Shown here piece after piece: positions 9,289 to 18,000 of a stretch of DNA of 64,000 nt. The notes beneath the pieces were generated by a model, which had not been told where the DNA came from, searched no databases, and worked only from the letters and a program-made list of their open reading frames with translations. The translations under genes and the position numbers were made by a program. The stretch comes from Chryseobacterium sp. (GTDB lineage Bacteria; Bacteroidota; Bacteroidia; Flavobacteriales; Weeksellaceae), in contig JAPUEB010000044.1 in NCBI GenBank assembly GCA_027492795.1, positions 79,924-143,923 of the forward strand, given 5' to 3'. The first letter of the stretch is position 1. Every line of letters begins with the position of its first letter.

Positions 9289-9984
9289 TTAAAATGCAGT
9301 AGCAAGATTGCTATTGTCTGCCGTATTTTCTGTAAGGATTCTTTTTGCAAATCTGAATCTCGGAGCCCAATAAGAATCGTTGTTCAGCGAGGAAATCATC
9401 ACGCCTCTCGATGTTGCAGAATGAATGAATTTTACTTCTCCTTCAGCAGTAACTTCCTCTACAATTCCTACGTGTGAAATACGGCCTTTTCCGTGTGAGA
9501 AAAATACCAAATCACCTTTTTGAAGATTTTCTTTTTCTACTCTTTCTCCTTCCTGCGCTTGTGCGGAAGCAACTCTAGGAAGATTCATTCCGGCTGCTGC
9601 ACCAAAAACCGAAAGAACAAATGCAGAACAGTCGATTCCGTTTCTGGTCATTCCGCCATATCTGTATGGAGTTCCAAGGAAAGTTTTGGCTTCATCTAAA
9701 ATAGAATCTACAAGTTTCGCGTGTTTTACGGCGCTTGCGATGGCTGCATTTTTTACAGCTTTGTTCACCGCATCCATTTTTGCAACTTTTTCAGACGCAA
9801 AACTGCTGATAAGGGTTTGCTTATTTTGCTCTAACCTTTTTGCTTCTGCAAGCGTTGGTTTGGCATCTGTTTTGTATTCTTTATTGTAGATTGTTGGTTC
9901 AGCAACAACGTAGTTGGTAACGCAAGATTGTAGTGAAAATACAGAAGTAATTACAGTTAAGTAAAATAAAACTCTTTTCTTCAT
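9289..9984 (-). CDS. NlpC/P60-family lipoprotein (putative peptidoglycan endopeptidase)
   Basis: 231 residues. A lipoprotein signal ends at Cys21 (FSLQSC), so it is likely anchored in the envelope. After an Ala/Lys-rich linker comes an NlpC/P60 domain with YRYGGMTRNGIDCSAFV (nucleophile Cys119), HVGIV (His171) and FIHSATSRGV (His188), the expected Cys-His-His arrangement. Family members cleave the gamma-D-Glu-diaminopimelate bond of stem peptides. It is a single gene convergent with higA, with a TACTTTTG box upstream on its strand. Confidence 0.93.
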   Translation of the reverse strand: MKKRVLFYLTVITSVFSLQSCVTNYVVAEPTIYNKEYKTDAKPTLAEAKRLEQNKQTLISSFASEKVAKMDAVNKAVKNAAIASAVKHAKLVDSILDEAKTFLGTPYRYGGMTRNGIDCSAFVLSVFGAAAGMNLPRVASAQAQEGERVEKENLQKGDLVFFSHGKGRISHVGIVEEVTAEGEVKFIHSATSRGVMISSLNNDSYWAPRFRFAKRILTENTADNSNLATAF

Positions 9985-10035
9985 ATATATTTGATTATCC
10001 GTGTTAAAAAAATTAGGTTGGTCTCAAATGCAGAA

Positions 10036-10043
10036 CAAAAGTA
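10036..10043 (-). promoter_or_regulatory. Bacteroidetes-type -7 element for the NlpC/P60 gene
   Basis: The minus strand reads TACTTTTG, with a CAAA (TTTG on the minus strand) 23 bp further out at 10067-10070. It sits 52 bp before the ATG at 9984. Confidence 0.5.
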
Positions 10044-10100
10044 GGCAAAACCTCTAAAAAGCCCTCCAAATCAAGATTTCGAGTCTTTTTATTTAACACA

Positions 10101-10129
10101 TTTTAACATAATTTTGTGTTATGTTAAAA
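10101..10129. repeat. 11-bp perfect inverted repeat upstream of the NlpC/P60 gene
   Basis: Arms TTTTAACATAA (10101-10111) and TTATGTTAAAA (10119-10129) around a 7-nt loop. It lies upstream of the promoter box, so it may be an operator or simply an AT-rich hairpin. Confidence 0.5.
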
Positions 10130-10137
10130 AAAAACAA

Positions 10138-10177
10138 GCCGCAATCCCTTTATTTTGGCGATTGCGGCAATTTTTTT
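10138..10177. terminator. Strong hairpin with T runs on both strands
   Basis: Stem GCCGCAATC (10138-10146) with GATTGCGGC (10160-10168), followed by seven T on the plus strand; on the minus strand it is followed by a long T run too. No gene ends immediately next to it. It may insulate the NlpC/P60 gene from glutamine synthetase read-through. Confidence 0.7.
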
Positions 10178-10350
10178 ATTAAGATTCTTTAACATTTTAT
10201 CCCTAAAATCTATTTATTATATAACCTTTATCTATAATTATGTAATAGATTTTAATTTAATATATGTTAATTAATAAGGTCTATTTTTTAAAAAATTCTT
10301 TATTCATCGCATATAAGGCTATTTTAACAATCATATTTTCAGCTAAAACA
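10178..10350. other. AT-rich intergenic stretch with no recognised feature
   Basis: No open frame, tRNA-like fold or repeat was seen between the hairpin at 10138-10177 and the glutamine synthetase terminator. Confidence 0.5.
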
Positions 10351-10378
10351 AAACCTGCTCTTTTCAGAACAGGCTTTT
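10351..10378 (-). terminator. Terminator of the glutamine synthetase gene
   Basis: Imperfect stem 10351-10361 with 10366-10376 (core CCTG/CAGG), 4-nt loop, located 20 bp after the stop codon at 10397. T-rich on the minus strand. Confidence 0.75.
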
Positions 10379-10396
10379 AATTTATTTTTCTTAAAA

Positions 10397-12595
10397 TTAT
10401 CTCGTAAACAACAATTCTCTATACTTCGTCAACGGCCAAAGTTCGTCATCCACCATCATTTCAAGATTGTCACTGGCTTCGCGAATTTTATCGAAACGTG
10501 GTTTTACATCGTTGCAATAGGTTTCTGCCTGTTTTTGTCCGTGCATAGATGAGGCTTTGTCTTTTGCGGCAATAAGTTCATCAACACCATTTTTGATTTG
10601 GTGAACATTGTGAGAAATCGCCTTTATCAACTCCATTTGCTCATTTGCCAAAGACTTGAATTCTTTTTCACCGAAAATTTCTTTTAAGCCTTTCACGTTT
10701 TCAATCAAACGGTTTTGGTAATTTAAAGCAGCCGGAATGATGTGGTTTCTCGCAACATCTGAAAGCACTTTTGCTTCAATATCGATGTTTGCAGAATATT
10801 TCTCGAGTTTTATTTCGTTTCTCGCTTCAAATTCTCTATGGTTATAAATTCCCAATTCTTCGTAAAGGTCAACAAATTTTTTGTCTAATTCGTTCTTTAA
10901 GGCTTCAGGAGTGGTTTTCAAGTTATTTAGTCCGCGTTTTTTGGCTTCTTTTGCCCAATCTTCGGAATAACCGTCGCCTTCAAACAAAATCGTTTTACAA
11001 TCCTTAATATATTCCCTCAAAACATTGAAAATCGCTTCGTCTTTTTTCAGATTTTTCTTTTCAATTAAAGCATCCACTTCTTTTTTGAAAACTTTCAATT
11101 GCTTCGCAACCATCGCATTCAACGCAGTCATCGGTTCAGCGCAGTTTGCAGACGAACCCACCGCACGGAATTCAAACTTATTTCCGGTGAATGCAAAAGG
11201 AGAAGTTCTGTTTCTATCCGTATTATCCAATAAAATTTCTGGAATTTTTCCAACAACATTCAACTTCAATTCGGTTTTTTCTTCCGGAGAAAGTTTTCCG
11301 TCGGTTACTTTTTCTAATTCTTCCAAAACAGAGAACAACTGACTTCCAATAAACGCAGAAATAATTGCAGGTGGCGCTTCGTTTGCGCCTAATCTGTGGT
11401 CGTTGCTCGCAGAAGCGATACTCGCTCTCAGAAGGTCGGAATAATCGTGAACTGCCTTCAAAGAATTTACAAAAAAGGTCAAAAACTGAAGATTTTTCTT
11501 CGGATTTTTTCCTGGACTTAATAAATTTTCTCCCGTATCTGTCGCCAAAGACCAGTTGTTGTGTTTTCCGCTTCCGTTCACACCTTTGAAAGGTTTTTCG
11601 TGGAATAAAATATGGAAATGGTGTTTGTGCGCAACTCTCGCCATAATGTCCATCAACAAAGAGTTGTGGTCTACTGCAACATTGGTTTCCTCGAACATCG
11701 GAGCCAACTCGAATTGGTTCGGAGCAACTTCGTTGTGACGCGTTGTAACAGGAATTCCCAGTTTCATACACTCGATTTCCAATTCTTTCATAAAATTCAT
11801 CACTCTTGTTGGAATAGAACCAAAATAATGGTCGTCCAACTGCTGTCCTTTCGCCGGAGAATGTCCGAGCAAAGTTCTTCCTGTAAAAATCAGATCAGGA
11901 CGAGATTGGTATAAAGCACTGTCAATTAAGAAATATTCCTGTTCCCAACCCAAAGTTGCGGTAACTTTCGTTACATTTTTATCAAAATAGGCTTTGCAAA
12001 CATCGGTTGCGGCTTCATCAACTGCGCTTAATGCTCTTAACAAAGGTGTTTTGTAATCTAAAGTTTCGCCGGTGTATGAAATAAAAATGGAAGGAATACA
12101 AAGTGTCGTCCCAATGATAAAAGCCGGGGAAGTTGGGTCCCAAGCTGTGTAACCGCGCGCTTCAAACGTATTTCTGATACCGCCATTTGGAAAAGAAGAA
12201 GCATCCGGTTCCTGCTGTATCAACATACTTCCATTAAAACGCTCAATTGCTCTGTCGCTTTCAAAAGGAGTGAAAAAACTGTCGTGTTTTTCGGCTGTAG
12301 AACCTGTTAATGGTTGAAACCAGTGTGTATAATGTGTTGCTCCCTTGGATAAAGCCCAGTCTTTCATTGCTACAGCAATTTGGTCGGCGATGTTTCTCGG
12401 GGTTTTTGTTCCTTTTTTTATGGCATCTTGAATTGATGTAAAAGCCTCTTTCGTGAGATATGCTCTCATCGTTTCTTCTGAAAATACGTTTTCGCAGAAC
12501 AATTCTGAAAGTCTTTTCGGAATTTCTACGGCGTTATCCTTTCTGTAATTTCTGAAAGGCAGTTCCGCCAATGCTTTAAATCTTAATGTTGACAT
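10397..12595 (-). CDS. glnN: Type III glutamine synthetase
   Basis: 732 residues, the size of GSIII (GSI is about 450). It makes glutamine from glutamate, ammonia and ATP. Seen in the sequence: THYTHWFQPLTG near the start, NEVAPNQFELAPMFEETN, and HEKPFKGVNGSGKHNNWS with its metal and ATP ligands, plus RTSPFAFTGNKFEFRAVG. GSIII is the common ammonium-assimilating enzyme in Bacteroidetes. It is monocistronic, with its own promoter (12616-12644) and terminator. No PII gene or ammonium transporter is adjacent. Confidence 0.96.
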   Translation of the reverse strand: MSTLRFKALAELPFRNYRKDNAVEIPKRLSELFCENVFSEETMRAYLTKEAFTSIQDAIKKGTKTPRNIADQIAVAMKDWALSKGATHYTHWFQPLTGSTAEKHDSFFTPFESDRAIERFNGSMLIQQEPDASSFPNGGIRNTFEARGYTAWDPTSPAFIIGTTLCIPSIFISYTGETLDYKTPLLRALSAVDEAATDVCKAYFDKNVTKVTATLGWEQEYFLIDSALYQSRPDLIFTGRTLLGHSPAKGQQLDDHYFGSIPTRVMNFMKELEIECMKLGIPVTTRHNEVAPNQFELAPMFEETNVAVDHNSLLMDIMARVAHKHHFHILFHEKPFKGVNGSGKHNNWSLATDTGENLLSPGKNPKKNLQFLTFFVNSLKAVHDYSDLLRASIASASNDHRLGANEAPPAIISAFIGSQLFSVLEELEKVTDGKLSPEEKTELKLNVVGKIPEILLDNTDRNRTSPFAFTGNKFEFRAVGSSANCAEPMTALNAMVAKQLKVFKKEVDALIEKKNLKKDEAIFNVLREYIKDCKTILFEGDGYSEDWAKEAKKRGLNNLKTTPEALKNELDKKFVDLYEELGIYNHREFEARNEIKLEKYSANIDIEAKVLSDVARNHIIPAALNYQNRLIENVKGLKEIFGEKEFKSLANEQMELIKAISHNVHQIKNGVDELIAAKDKASSMHGQKQAETYCNDVKPRFDKIREASDNLEMMVDDELWPLTKYRELLFTR

Positions 12596-12615
12596 TTTTG
12601 TTGATTTTAATGGTG

Positions 12616-12644
12616 CAAATTTAGATAAAAAATTAAACCAACAA
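12616..12644 (-). promoter_or_regulatory. Promoter of the glutamine synthetase gene
   Basis: On the minus strand TTG (12642-12644), an 18-bp spacer, then TAAATTTG (12616-12623), a full match to TTG-N17-23-TAnnTTTG. The ATG is 20 bp downstream. Confidence 0.7.
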
Positions 12645-12878
12645 TAAAAAACTTGAAAAAATTAGGGGTATATTGATAAAAAACCGAATTTTCAAATAAT
12701 TTATACAAATTTTAAAGGGGTAACTCGAAAATATTTCGTTTATATATCGGTTTTTGATTTGTAAACTAATTTCAATATCGTGTAACATATATATAAGGTG
12801 TTGAATTTACATTTGCGGAAAATTTTATTTGGAATACAAAAGACATCAAGTTATGTTAAATGTTTATAATTCAAAAAA

Positions 12879-12944
12879 TCTGTGCACATCTGTGCAAATC
12901 CGTGAGAGAACATCACCTCACAGATTTACACAGATCATCACAGA
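12879..12944. repeat. 28-nt inverted repeat in the glnN-FAD oxidoreductase gap
   Basis: Left arm 12879-12906 and right arm 12917-12944 are complementary with four mismatches, around a 10-nt loop. Each arm has a repeated TCTGTG(N)ATCTGTG pattern. The remainder of the 430-bp gap (12596-13025) holds the glutamine synthetase promoter and no open frame I can support. Confidence 0.7.
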
Positions 12945-13025
12945 ATAATGCCTTAGAGTTTTTACGCAAAATATAATGTAATCATTCTTAAAAAAAGTAA
13001 GTGCTTTTTTGAAAATATAAAAACT

Positions 13026-14231
13026 ATGAAACTAAAAACATCCGAACCTTTTTGGCTCGTAAAAAACGGCATCATCAACAGTTATCCGTCGTTACGGGAA
13101 AATATTGAAACGGAAATTCTCATCGTTGGTGGTGGAATTACGGGAAGTTTAATTGCGCATCAATGCATGAGAGACGGACACAAAACCGTCCTCATTGACC
13201 GGCGCGAAGTCTGCAACGGAAGTACTTCTGCTACAACTTCGATGCTGCAATATGAAATAGATGTTCCGCTTTATGAACTCACCGAGCTCATTGGAAAAGA
13301 AGGTGCGGAAAAAAGTTATTGGGCGTGTTACAATTCGATTGATGATTTGGGAAAAGTAGCAAAAGAAGTAAAATCCAATTGTGGTTTCAAGAAAAAACAA
13401 TCGCTGTATTTTGCTGCTTTGAAAAAAGATTTGGATTGGCTGAAAAAAGAATATGAAACGAGAAAATCTGCTAAATTTCCTGTAAAATGGTTGGAACCGG
13501 AAGAGATTGAAAAAAAGTTTAAAATCAAAAAATCTTTTGGCGGAATTTTGTCGGAACAAGGCGGAAGCATTGATGCATTTCAGTTGGCGCACGATATTTT
13601 AAAGTTCAACCATAAAAAAGGACTGCAAATTTTTGATAAAACCGACATCAAAAAAGTAGATTATAAAAAATCCGGCGTTACCGTCACAACCGAATACGGA
13701 AACACAATAAAAGCAAAAAAAATCATCTACTGTAATGGTTTTGAAAGCACCGAAATCATCAAAGACAATTTTGTAGAACTACTTTCCACGTATGCAATTG
13801 TTGGCGAAGTTTCAGAGGACGACCAAGCGCATTTAAACGATTTATTGGTTTGGAATACGGCGGAACCTTACATTTATTTAAGAACAACCGACGACAACCG
13901 CGTTCTTATTGGCGGCGAAGACGAAGATTTTGTTGATGCCGAAAAACGCGACGCTCTATTGAATGAAAAAGCCAAAAAACTTCAAAAAACCTTGAAAAAA
14001 TACTTACCCGATTACGATTTTCGCATCGATTTTTCTTGGGCAGGAACTTTCGGTGAAACCAAAGACGGATTACCTTACATCGGCGAACATCCGAATTTTC
14101 CAAGCACATATTTTGTCTTAGGTTTTGGTGGAAACGGCATCACTTTTTCCGTTATCGGAATGGAAATGGTTTCTAAATTTTTGAAAAAGGGAAAACACGA
14201 GTTGGAGGAGTATTTTAGATTTCGCAGATGA
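13026..14231 (+). CDS. FAD-dependent oxidoreductase, DAO (glycine/D-amino-acid oxidase) family
   Basis: 401 residues. A Rossmann motif ILIVGGGITGSLIAHQ with the following VLIDRREVCNGSTSATTSML is the standard DAO FAD site (about residues 30-75). The C-terminal FAD segment DGLPYIGEHPNFPSTYFVLGFGGNGI is also present. Substrate cannot be read from sequence; relatives oxidise amino acids, sarcosine or glycerol-3-phosphate. It stands alone between repeat-rich gaps. Confidence 0.88.
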   Translation: MKLKTSEPFWLVKNGIINSYPSLRENIETEILIVGGGITGSLIAHQCMRDGHKTVLIDRREVCNGSTSATTSMLQYEIDVPLYELTELIGKEGAEKSYWACYNSIDDLGKVAKEVKSNCGFKKKQSLYFAALKKDLDWLKKEYETRKSAKFPVKWLEPEEIEKKFKIKKSFGGILSEQGGSIDAFQLAHDILKFNHKKGLQIFDKTDIKKVDYKKSGVTVTTEYGNTIKAKKIIYCNGFESTEIIKDNFVELLSTYAIVGEVSEDDQAHLNDLLVWNTAEPYIYLRTTDDNRVLIGGEDEDFVDAEKRDALLNEKAKKLQKTLKKYLPDYDFRIDFSWAGTFGETKDGLPYIGEHPNFPSTYFVLGFGGNGITFSVIGMEMVSKFLKKGKHELEEYFRFRR

Positions 14232-14237
14232 TATTTT

Positions 14238-14350
14238 GCCACAAATGCACGAATTTTTCTTTTAATTTTAAAATAAATTTTTTCAGCTGAAAAATTGATT
14301 AATCGAGATCTCATTATTAATTTTCTGTAAAATATTCGTGCATTCGTGGC
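14238..14350. repeat. Inverted CACGAATGCACGAAT-type repeat, copy 1
   Basis: Arms GCCACAAATGCACGAAT (14238-14254) and ATTCGTGCATTCGTGGC (14334-14350), one mismatch. The same motif recurs at 20628-20691 and 50933-50976, always between genes. Confidence 0.75.
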
Positions 14351-14379
14351 AACCAAAACTATATTAATTAAAAAAATCG

Positions 14380-14387
14380 TAATTTTG
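14380..14387 (+). promoter_or_regulatory. Bacteroidetes-type -7 element
   Basis: TAATTTTG matches TAnnTTTG and lies 43 bp before the ATG at 14430. The -33 side is not clear. Confidence 0.4.
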
Positions 14388-14429
14388 TGCGTCATTAATT
14401 ATAAATTTACAAAATACTATACATAATTT

Positions 14430-16103
14430 ATGGCAACAAACTTACGAGCACGCGAAACAACAGAGGCCATAGAAAGGCTTTACGTAACCATGCGACACCT
14501 CTTCTACAGAGGTTTTTTCAAACCTGGAGGTGTTTCCGGCGAATCTATCCGAAATCTTTTAATGACTATTTCCCCCGAAATTTACGGGTCCATGAACGTT
14601 TCCAACAAAGTGGAACTCGACGGACTTTTGTATGTTTTGGACAGGCTTCCGGAAGGAATTGAGGAAACCGCTTTTGTGCATCTTACGTCAGATGAAGGTT
14701 TTGAAAAAGGCAGTTTTGAAGTTATTGTTCCAAAAAAACGCCGCAGAAATTGCTACAGAATCGATGAACACCAAATGAACATCGAGGTTTTGCTCGGTCG
14801 TTCCGAAATTTACGATATTCTTACCCACCTCACTTTTCTTTACATCGAAGCCGATAAAATTCGTGAGTTGGGCTACAGAAAAGATGAAGATTACAAACCT
14901 TCAAGAACTTGGAAAATTATTGAAGAAGTAGCGAAAGGCGAGAAAAAAATGAGCCGTAAAGAGAAAGAAGTCGCGCTTATTCACCTTTCATCATTGCTTG
15001 GAAGAACGTTTGACGAAGTTTTGAACGCTTACAACAATTTCGGCGACGATAAAAATCCGGACCGACTTTTCAAAATTATTTACCATCTTGGAAAAATAAG
15101 TCTGGACGATTTAAAAGGTGTTCGTGAAAGGGAAATTTTCTTTTCTGCGATTCTTCGTGAGAGAGTTGGACACCACTTTTTTGGTGAAAAATGGGCGAAT
15201 AAAGTGAAAGAAGTTTTGGCAAGTAATCAACTGCAAATGCGACCGTTGCACATTATTTCCGCAAATATGCATTCTGTAAAAAATATGCTTTTCGGGAACG
15301 ATGCTGTTGGAAAAAAAGCCACGAAAGAAGTAGATTATTCACTTTACGAAGAAATCAGCAACAAAAAAGCGCTGCAGGAAAAAGTACTTTCTTACTCCGA
15401 AAAACAGGGCTTAATTTACATTGATGACGACAGCGGAAGCAATATCGACGTTCAGATTATTGATTTAAGCAAAATTAATTTAAAAAACACGCCTTTTTCC
15501 AGCGCAAAATTTTCTGGAGACGATGTGATTTTGGTTTTCGATTACGCTTTTGGAGAACAGGCTTACGAAGTGATGGATGAATTGCTTCGTCCTTATGAAT
15601 ACAATCAGGAAGTTTATACGATGCACGTGAAATCCGTTTCCATTATGGGAAAAGCGGGAATTTTAACCGGCGAAAAAGGCGACATCATGATTCCAACTTC
15701 CCATATTTTTGAAGGAACAGCCGACAATTACGTTTTTGAAAACGCCTTGAAACTGGATGATTTTCAGGATGATGAGATTAAGGCTTATGAAGGTTCTATG
15801 GTTACCGTTTTGGGAACTTCGCTTCAAAACAAGGACATTCTTTCCTATTTTATGAACACGACTTGGAAAGCAGTTGGTCTTGAAATGGAAGGTGCGCATT
15901 ACCAAAAAGCAATTCAGGTTGCCTCGAAAATCCGCCACCATATTTCTCCGGATTTATTTGTTTGTTATGCGTATTACGCTTCGGATAATCCATTGGAAAC
16001 CGGCTCTACGCTTTCATCCGGCGGACTTGGATTAACGGGTGTGAAACCAACTTATATGATTACAGGAAAAATTATTGAGAAAATTTTGGAATCTTCAAAA
16101 TAA
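14430..16103 (+). CDS. Conserved Bacteroidetes protein with nucleoside-phosphorylase-like C-terminus, function unknown
   Basis: 557 residues, no signal peptide, cytosolic. The N-terminal half (about 1-280) is mainly helical and matches nothing I can name. From about 370 the sequence resembles the nucleoside phosphorylase/AMP-nucleosidase fold: SVSIMGKAGILTGEKGDIMIPTSH, then TWKAVGLEMEGAHYQKAI (about 476-494), which recalls the EMEGA(A/H) ribose-binding motif, and a late GSTLSSGGLGLTGVKP. I believe this is one of the DUF-numbered Bacteroidetes families, but no enzyme activity is established from what I can see. A hydrolase or phosphorylase on purine nucleosides or nucleotides is an inference. 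Confidence 0.75.
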   Translation: MATNLRARETTEAIERLYVTMRHLFYRGFFKPGGVSGESIRNLLMTISPEIYGSMNVSNKVELDGLLYVLDRLPEGIEETAFVHLTSDEGFEKGSFEVIVPKKRRRNCYRIDEHQMNIEVLLGRSEIYDILTHLTFLYIEADKIRELGYRKDEDYKPSRTWKIIEEVAKGEKKMSRKEKEVALIHLSSLLGRTFDEVLNAYNNFGDDKNPDRLFKIIYHLGKISLDDLKGVREREIFFSAILRERVGHHFFGEKWANKVKEVLASNQLQMRPLHIISANMHSVKNMLFGNDAVGKKATKEVDYSLYEEISNKKALQEKVLSYSEKQGLIYIDDDSGSNIDVQIIDLSKINLKNTPFSSAKFSGDDVILVFDYAFGEQAYEVMDELLRPYEYNQEVYTMHVKSVSIMGKAGILTGEKGDIMIPTSHIFEGTADNYVFENALKLDDFQDDEIKAYEGSMVTVLGTSLQNKDILSYFMNTTWKAVGLEMEGAHYQKAIQVASKIRHHISPDLFVCYAYYASDNPLETGSTLSSGGLGLTGVKPTYMITGKIIEKILESSK

Positions 16104-16165
16104 GGGAACACAGAGAACACGGAGGTTTTCTTTAATTATTTTGCGATTGATTGTACATAATTATA

Positions 16166-16258
16166 GCGAAAATCAATTTCTTTTCCCCAACCCTAAAGGG
16201 AGGAAATTGATTTTCTTCGCTCCCTTTAGGGTCGGGGAAAACGAAGAAAATTAGTTTC
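16166..16258. repeat. Tripartite inverted repeat, copy 1
   Basis: Order arm A (16166-16180), loop L (16181-16202), arm A' (16203-16219), loop L' (16220-16241), arm A'' (16242-16258). A' is the complement of both A and A''. L and L' are complements of each other (CCCTAAAGGGAG and CTCCCTTTAGGG cores). Other copies are at 17808-17899, 43421-43590 and 62801-62913. Confidence 0.85.
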
Positions 16259-16327
16259 CGATAAATTTCATTATAAAAATGCTAAAACTTTGTGAAATAA
16301 ATAAAAGTCATCCGAAAAGTGATGGCT

Positions 16328-16858
16328 TTATTTTTTTAGGTCTTTTGAGGCAAGTTCATTCCATTTTCCATTGAAATGTTTGTATAAAATCACTCGTTCA
16401 ACAAGGAAGTTTTCTTCAAAAGTTTTGTTCTGGTATTCTTCCCACGCTTTTTCAAAATTTTCAAAAGTCAAATCACGGTATGCAACAGTAAGATGTGGAT
16501 TGAAGTTGGAAATGTACTTGAAAATATTCATCGTTGCATCAAATTTTTTGTAAAGTTGCTTCAATTCATTCTTATTTTGAGGTTCTATAAAAATAACCGG
16601 ATTTTTCTTATTGGGAAAACACTCAAAATTATTGAGTTGAATTTCAAATGGAGAAACATCCAATTCAGTTTTAAAGAAATGACCAACAACTTCGCTTTCG
16701 TTCTTTTCATCGTGTGCAAAAGGTGGAATTATCGTAATGTGCGGAAAATTTCGGTACGCTTTCGAAGACTGAAAACGGTCTGCAAAATCTTTTTGAATGT
16801 AGCGTATTTTGTTGCTCAATTCTTCATGTGGAATGACTGCGATGAAATATAGACTCAT
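16328..16858 (-). CDS. 2H phosphoesterase (2'-5' RNA ligase-like) protein
   Basis: 176 residues from the ATG at 16858. Two HxT-type motifs, HITIIPPF near residue 40 and HLTVAY near 122, are the paired catalytic signatures of the 2H superfamily, which acts on cyclic phosphates of RNA or small nucleotides. The substrate is unknown. A TTG six codons upstream is in frame, but it lies inside the terminator hairpin of the preceding metallopeptidase gene, so the ATG is preferred. Confidence 0.85.
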   Translation of the reverse strand: MSLYFIAVIPHEELSNKIRYIQKDFADRFQSSKAYRNFPHITIIPPFAHDEKNESEVVGHFFKTELDVSPFEIQLNNFECFPNKKNPVIFIEPQNKNELKQLYKKFDATMNIFKYISNFNPHLTVAYRDLTFENFEKAWEEYQNKTFEENFLVERVILYKHFNGKWNELASKDLKK

Positions 16859-16860
16859 AA

Positions 16861-16894
16861 AAAAATTCCTACTCAAAGTTAAGCAGGAATTTTT
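16861..16894 (-). terminator. Terminator of the zinc metallopeptidase gene, abutting the 2H gene start
   Basis: Arms AAAAATTCCT (16861-16870) and AGGAATTTTT (16885-16894) around a 14-nt loop. The hairpin ends two bases before the ATG of the 2H phosphoesterase gene at 16858. Confidence 0.7.
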
Positions 16895-16922
16895 AATTTT
16901 TTTGAATTGAAAAAGAGAAATT

Positions 16923-17777
16923 TTATCTCAACAAAGCATTAAAAGTATCACCTTGGCGAATATCTCCCGTGTTATATCCCTTCATAAACCACTCTTTACG
17001 TTGCGCAGAACTTCCGTGTGTGAAGCCTTCCTGATTAACGTAACCTTGCGAACGTTTCTGAATATTATCGTCTCCTACAGCTTCCGCAGCGCTCATAGCA
17101 GCTTCCAAATCACCAGGTTCCAAAAACTTTTCTCTGTTGTCGGTGTATCTAGCCCAAAGTCCGGCGTAGAAATCCGCCTGAAGCTCTGTTGCTACCGAAA
17201 CTCGATTCAGTTCGGTTTCGGAGTATCTTCCGCTTCTGCGAAGTTGCTCGGTTTTTTGCAAAGTTCCGAGAAGGTTTTGAATGTGATGCCCCATTTCATG
17301 AGCCATAACGTAGGCTACAGAAAATTCTGTAACTTTTGCGCCGAAACGCTGCTGCAATTCTGCAAAAAAGCTCATGTCCATATAAACCGTTTGGTCTACA
17401 GGACAATAAAAAGGTCCCATTGCAGCTTGCGCAGTTCCGCAACCAGATTGTGTCACTCCTTCAAACATTACCACTTTTGCAGGTTGATACTGCATTCCGT
17501 TTTCTTGGAAAATTTTCGCCCAAGTTTGTTCGTTTTCTGCGGTTATCATTCGTACAAACTCACGAATTTGCAACTCGCCTTGCGACAAATCTCTTTGTTC
17601 AGTTTGTTGTTGTGCACTTCCCATTCCGGAAGATAAAATAGCAGAAGGATCTCCGCCAAGAAAGAAAATAATTGCCGCGATAATGAGGGTTCCGAGTCCA
17701 CCTCCAACGAGCATTCCGCCACCTCCCATTCCTCGTCTGTCGTCCACATTTTCACTACGGTCTTCTGTCCATTTCAT
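16923..17777 (-). CDS. Neutral zinc metallopeptidase, YpfJ family
   Basis: 284 residues. A glycine-rich start (MGGGGMLVGGGLG) leads into one membrane helix (about 22-40). The catalytic zinc motif HEMGHH is at 160-165, with a downstream ELQADFYAGLWA as probable third ligand region. The N-terminal signature KWTEDRSENVDDRRG is typical of the family, whose substrates are not known. Its own terminator follows and a tripartite repeat lies upstream. Confidence 0.92.
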   Translation of the reverse strand: MKWTEDRSENVDDRRGMGGGGMLVGGGLGTLIIAAIIFFLGGDPSAILSSGMGSAQQQTEQRDLSQGELQIREFVRMITAENEQTWAKIFQENGMQYQPAKVVMFEGVTQSGCGTAQAAMGPFYCPVDQTVYMDMSFFAELQQRFGAKVTEFSVAYVMAHEMGHHIQNLLGTLQKTEQLRRSGRYSETELNRVSVATELQADFYAGLWARYTDNREKFLEPGDLEAAMSAAEAVGDDNIQKRSQGYVNQEGFTHGSSAQRKEWFMKGYNTGDIRQGDTFNALLR

Positions 17778-17807
17778 AGTTTATGTTTTTTCTTGTTATA
17801 ACAAATT

Positions 17808-17899
17808 CGAAAATCAATTTCTTTTCCCCAACCCTAAAGGGAGGAAATTGATTTTCTTCGCTCCCTTTTAGGATGGGAAAAACTAAGAAAATTAATTTC
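17808..17899. repeat. Tripartite inverted repeat, copy 2
   Basis: Arms 17808-17821, 17844-17860 and 17883-17899; loops 17822-17843 and 17861-17882. It is almost identical to copy 1, with differences mainly in the second loop. Confidence 0.85.
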
Positions 17900-18000
17900 T
17901 ATTAAGTATAAAAACTGAATTTCAAAATATTTTTTAAAATTACAAAATTAATTTGCCTTAAAATTAACAAATTTTCTGCCGTTTTTTATAGAATTTTCTT

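Noticed and set aside
11223..11771. 182-codon open frame antisense-shifted within the glutamine synthetase gene
   Set aside because: Same-strand out-of-frame reading of a highly conserved gene, with odd composition and no motif.
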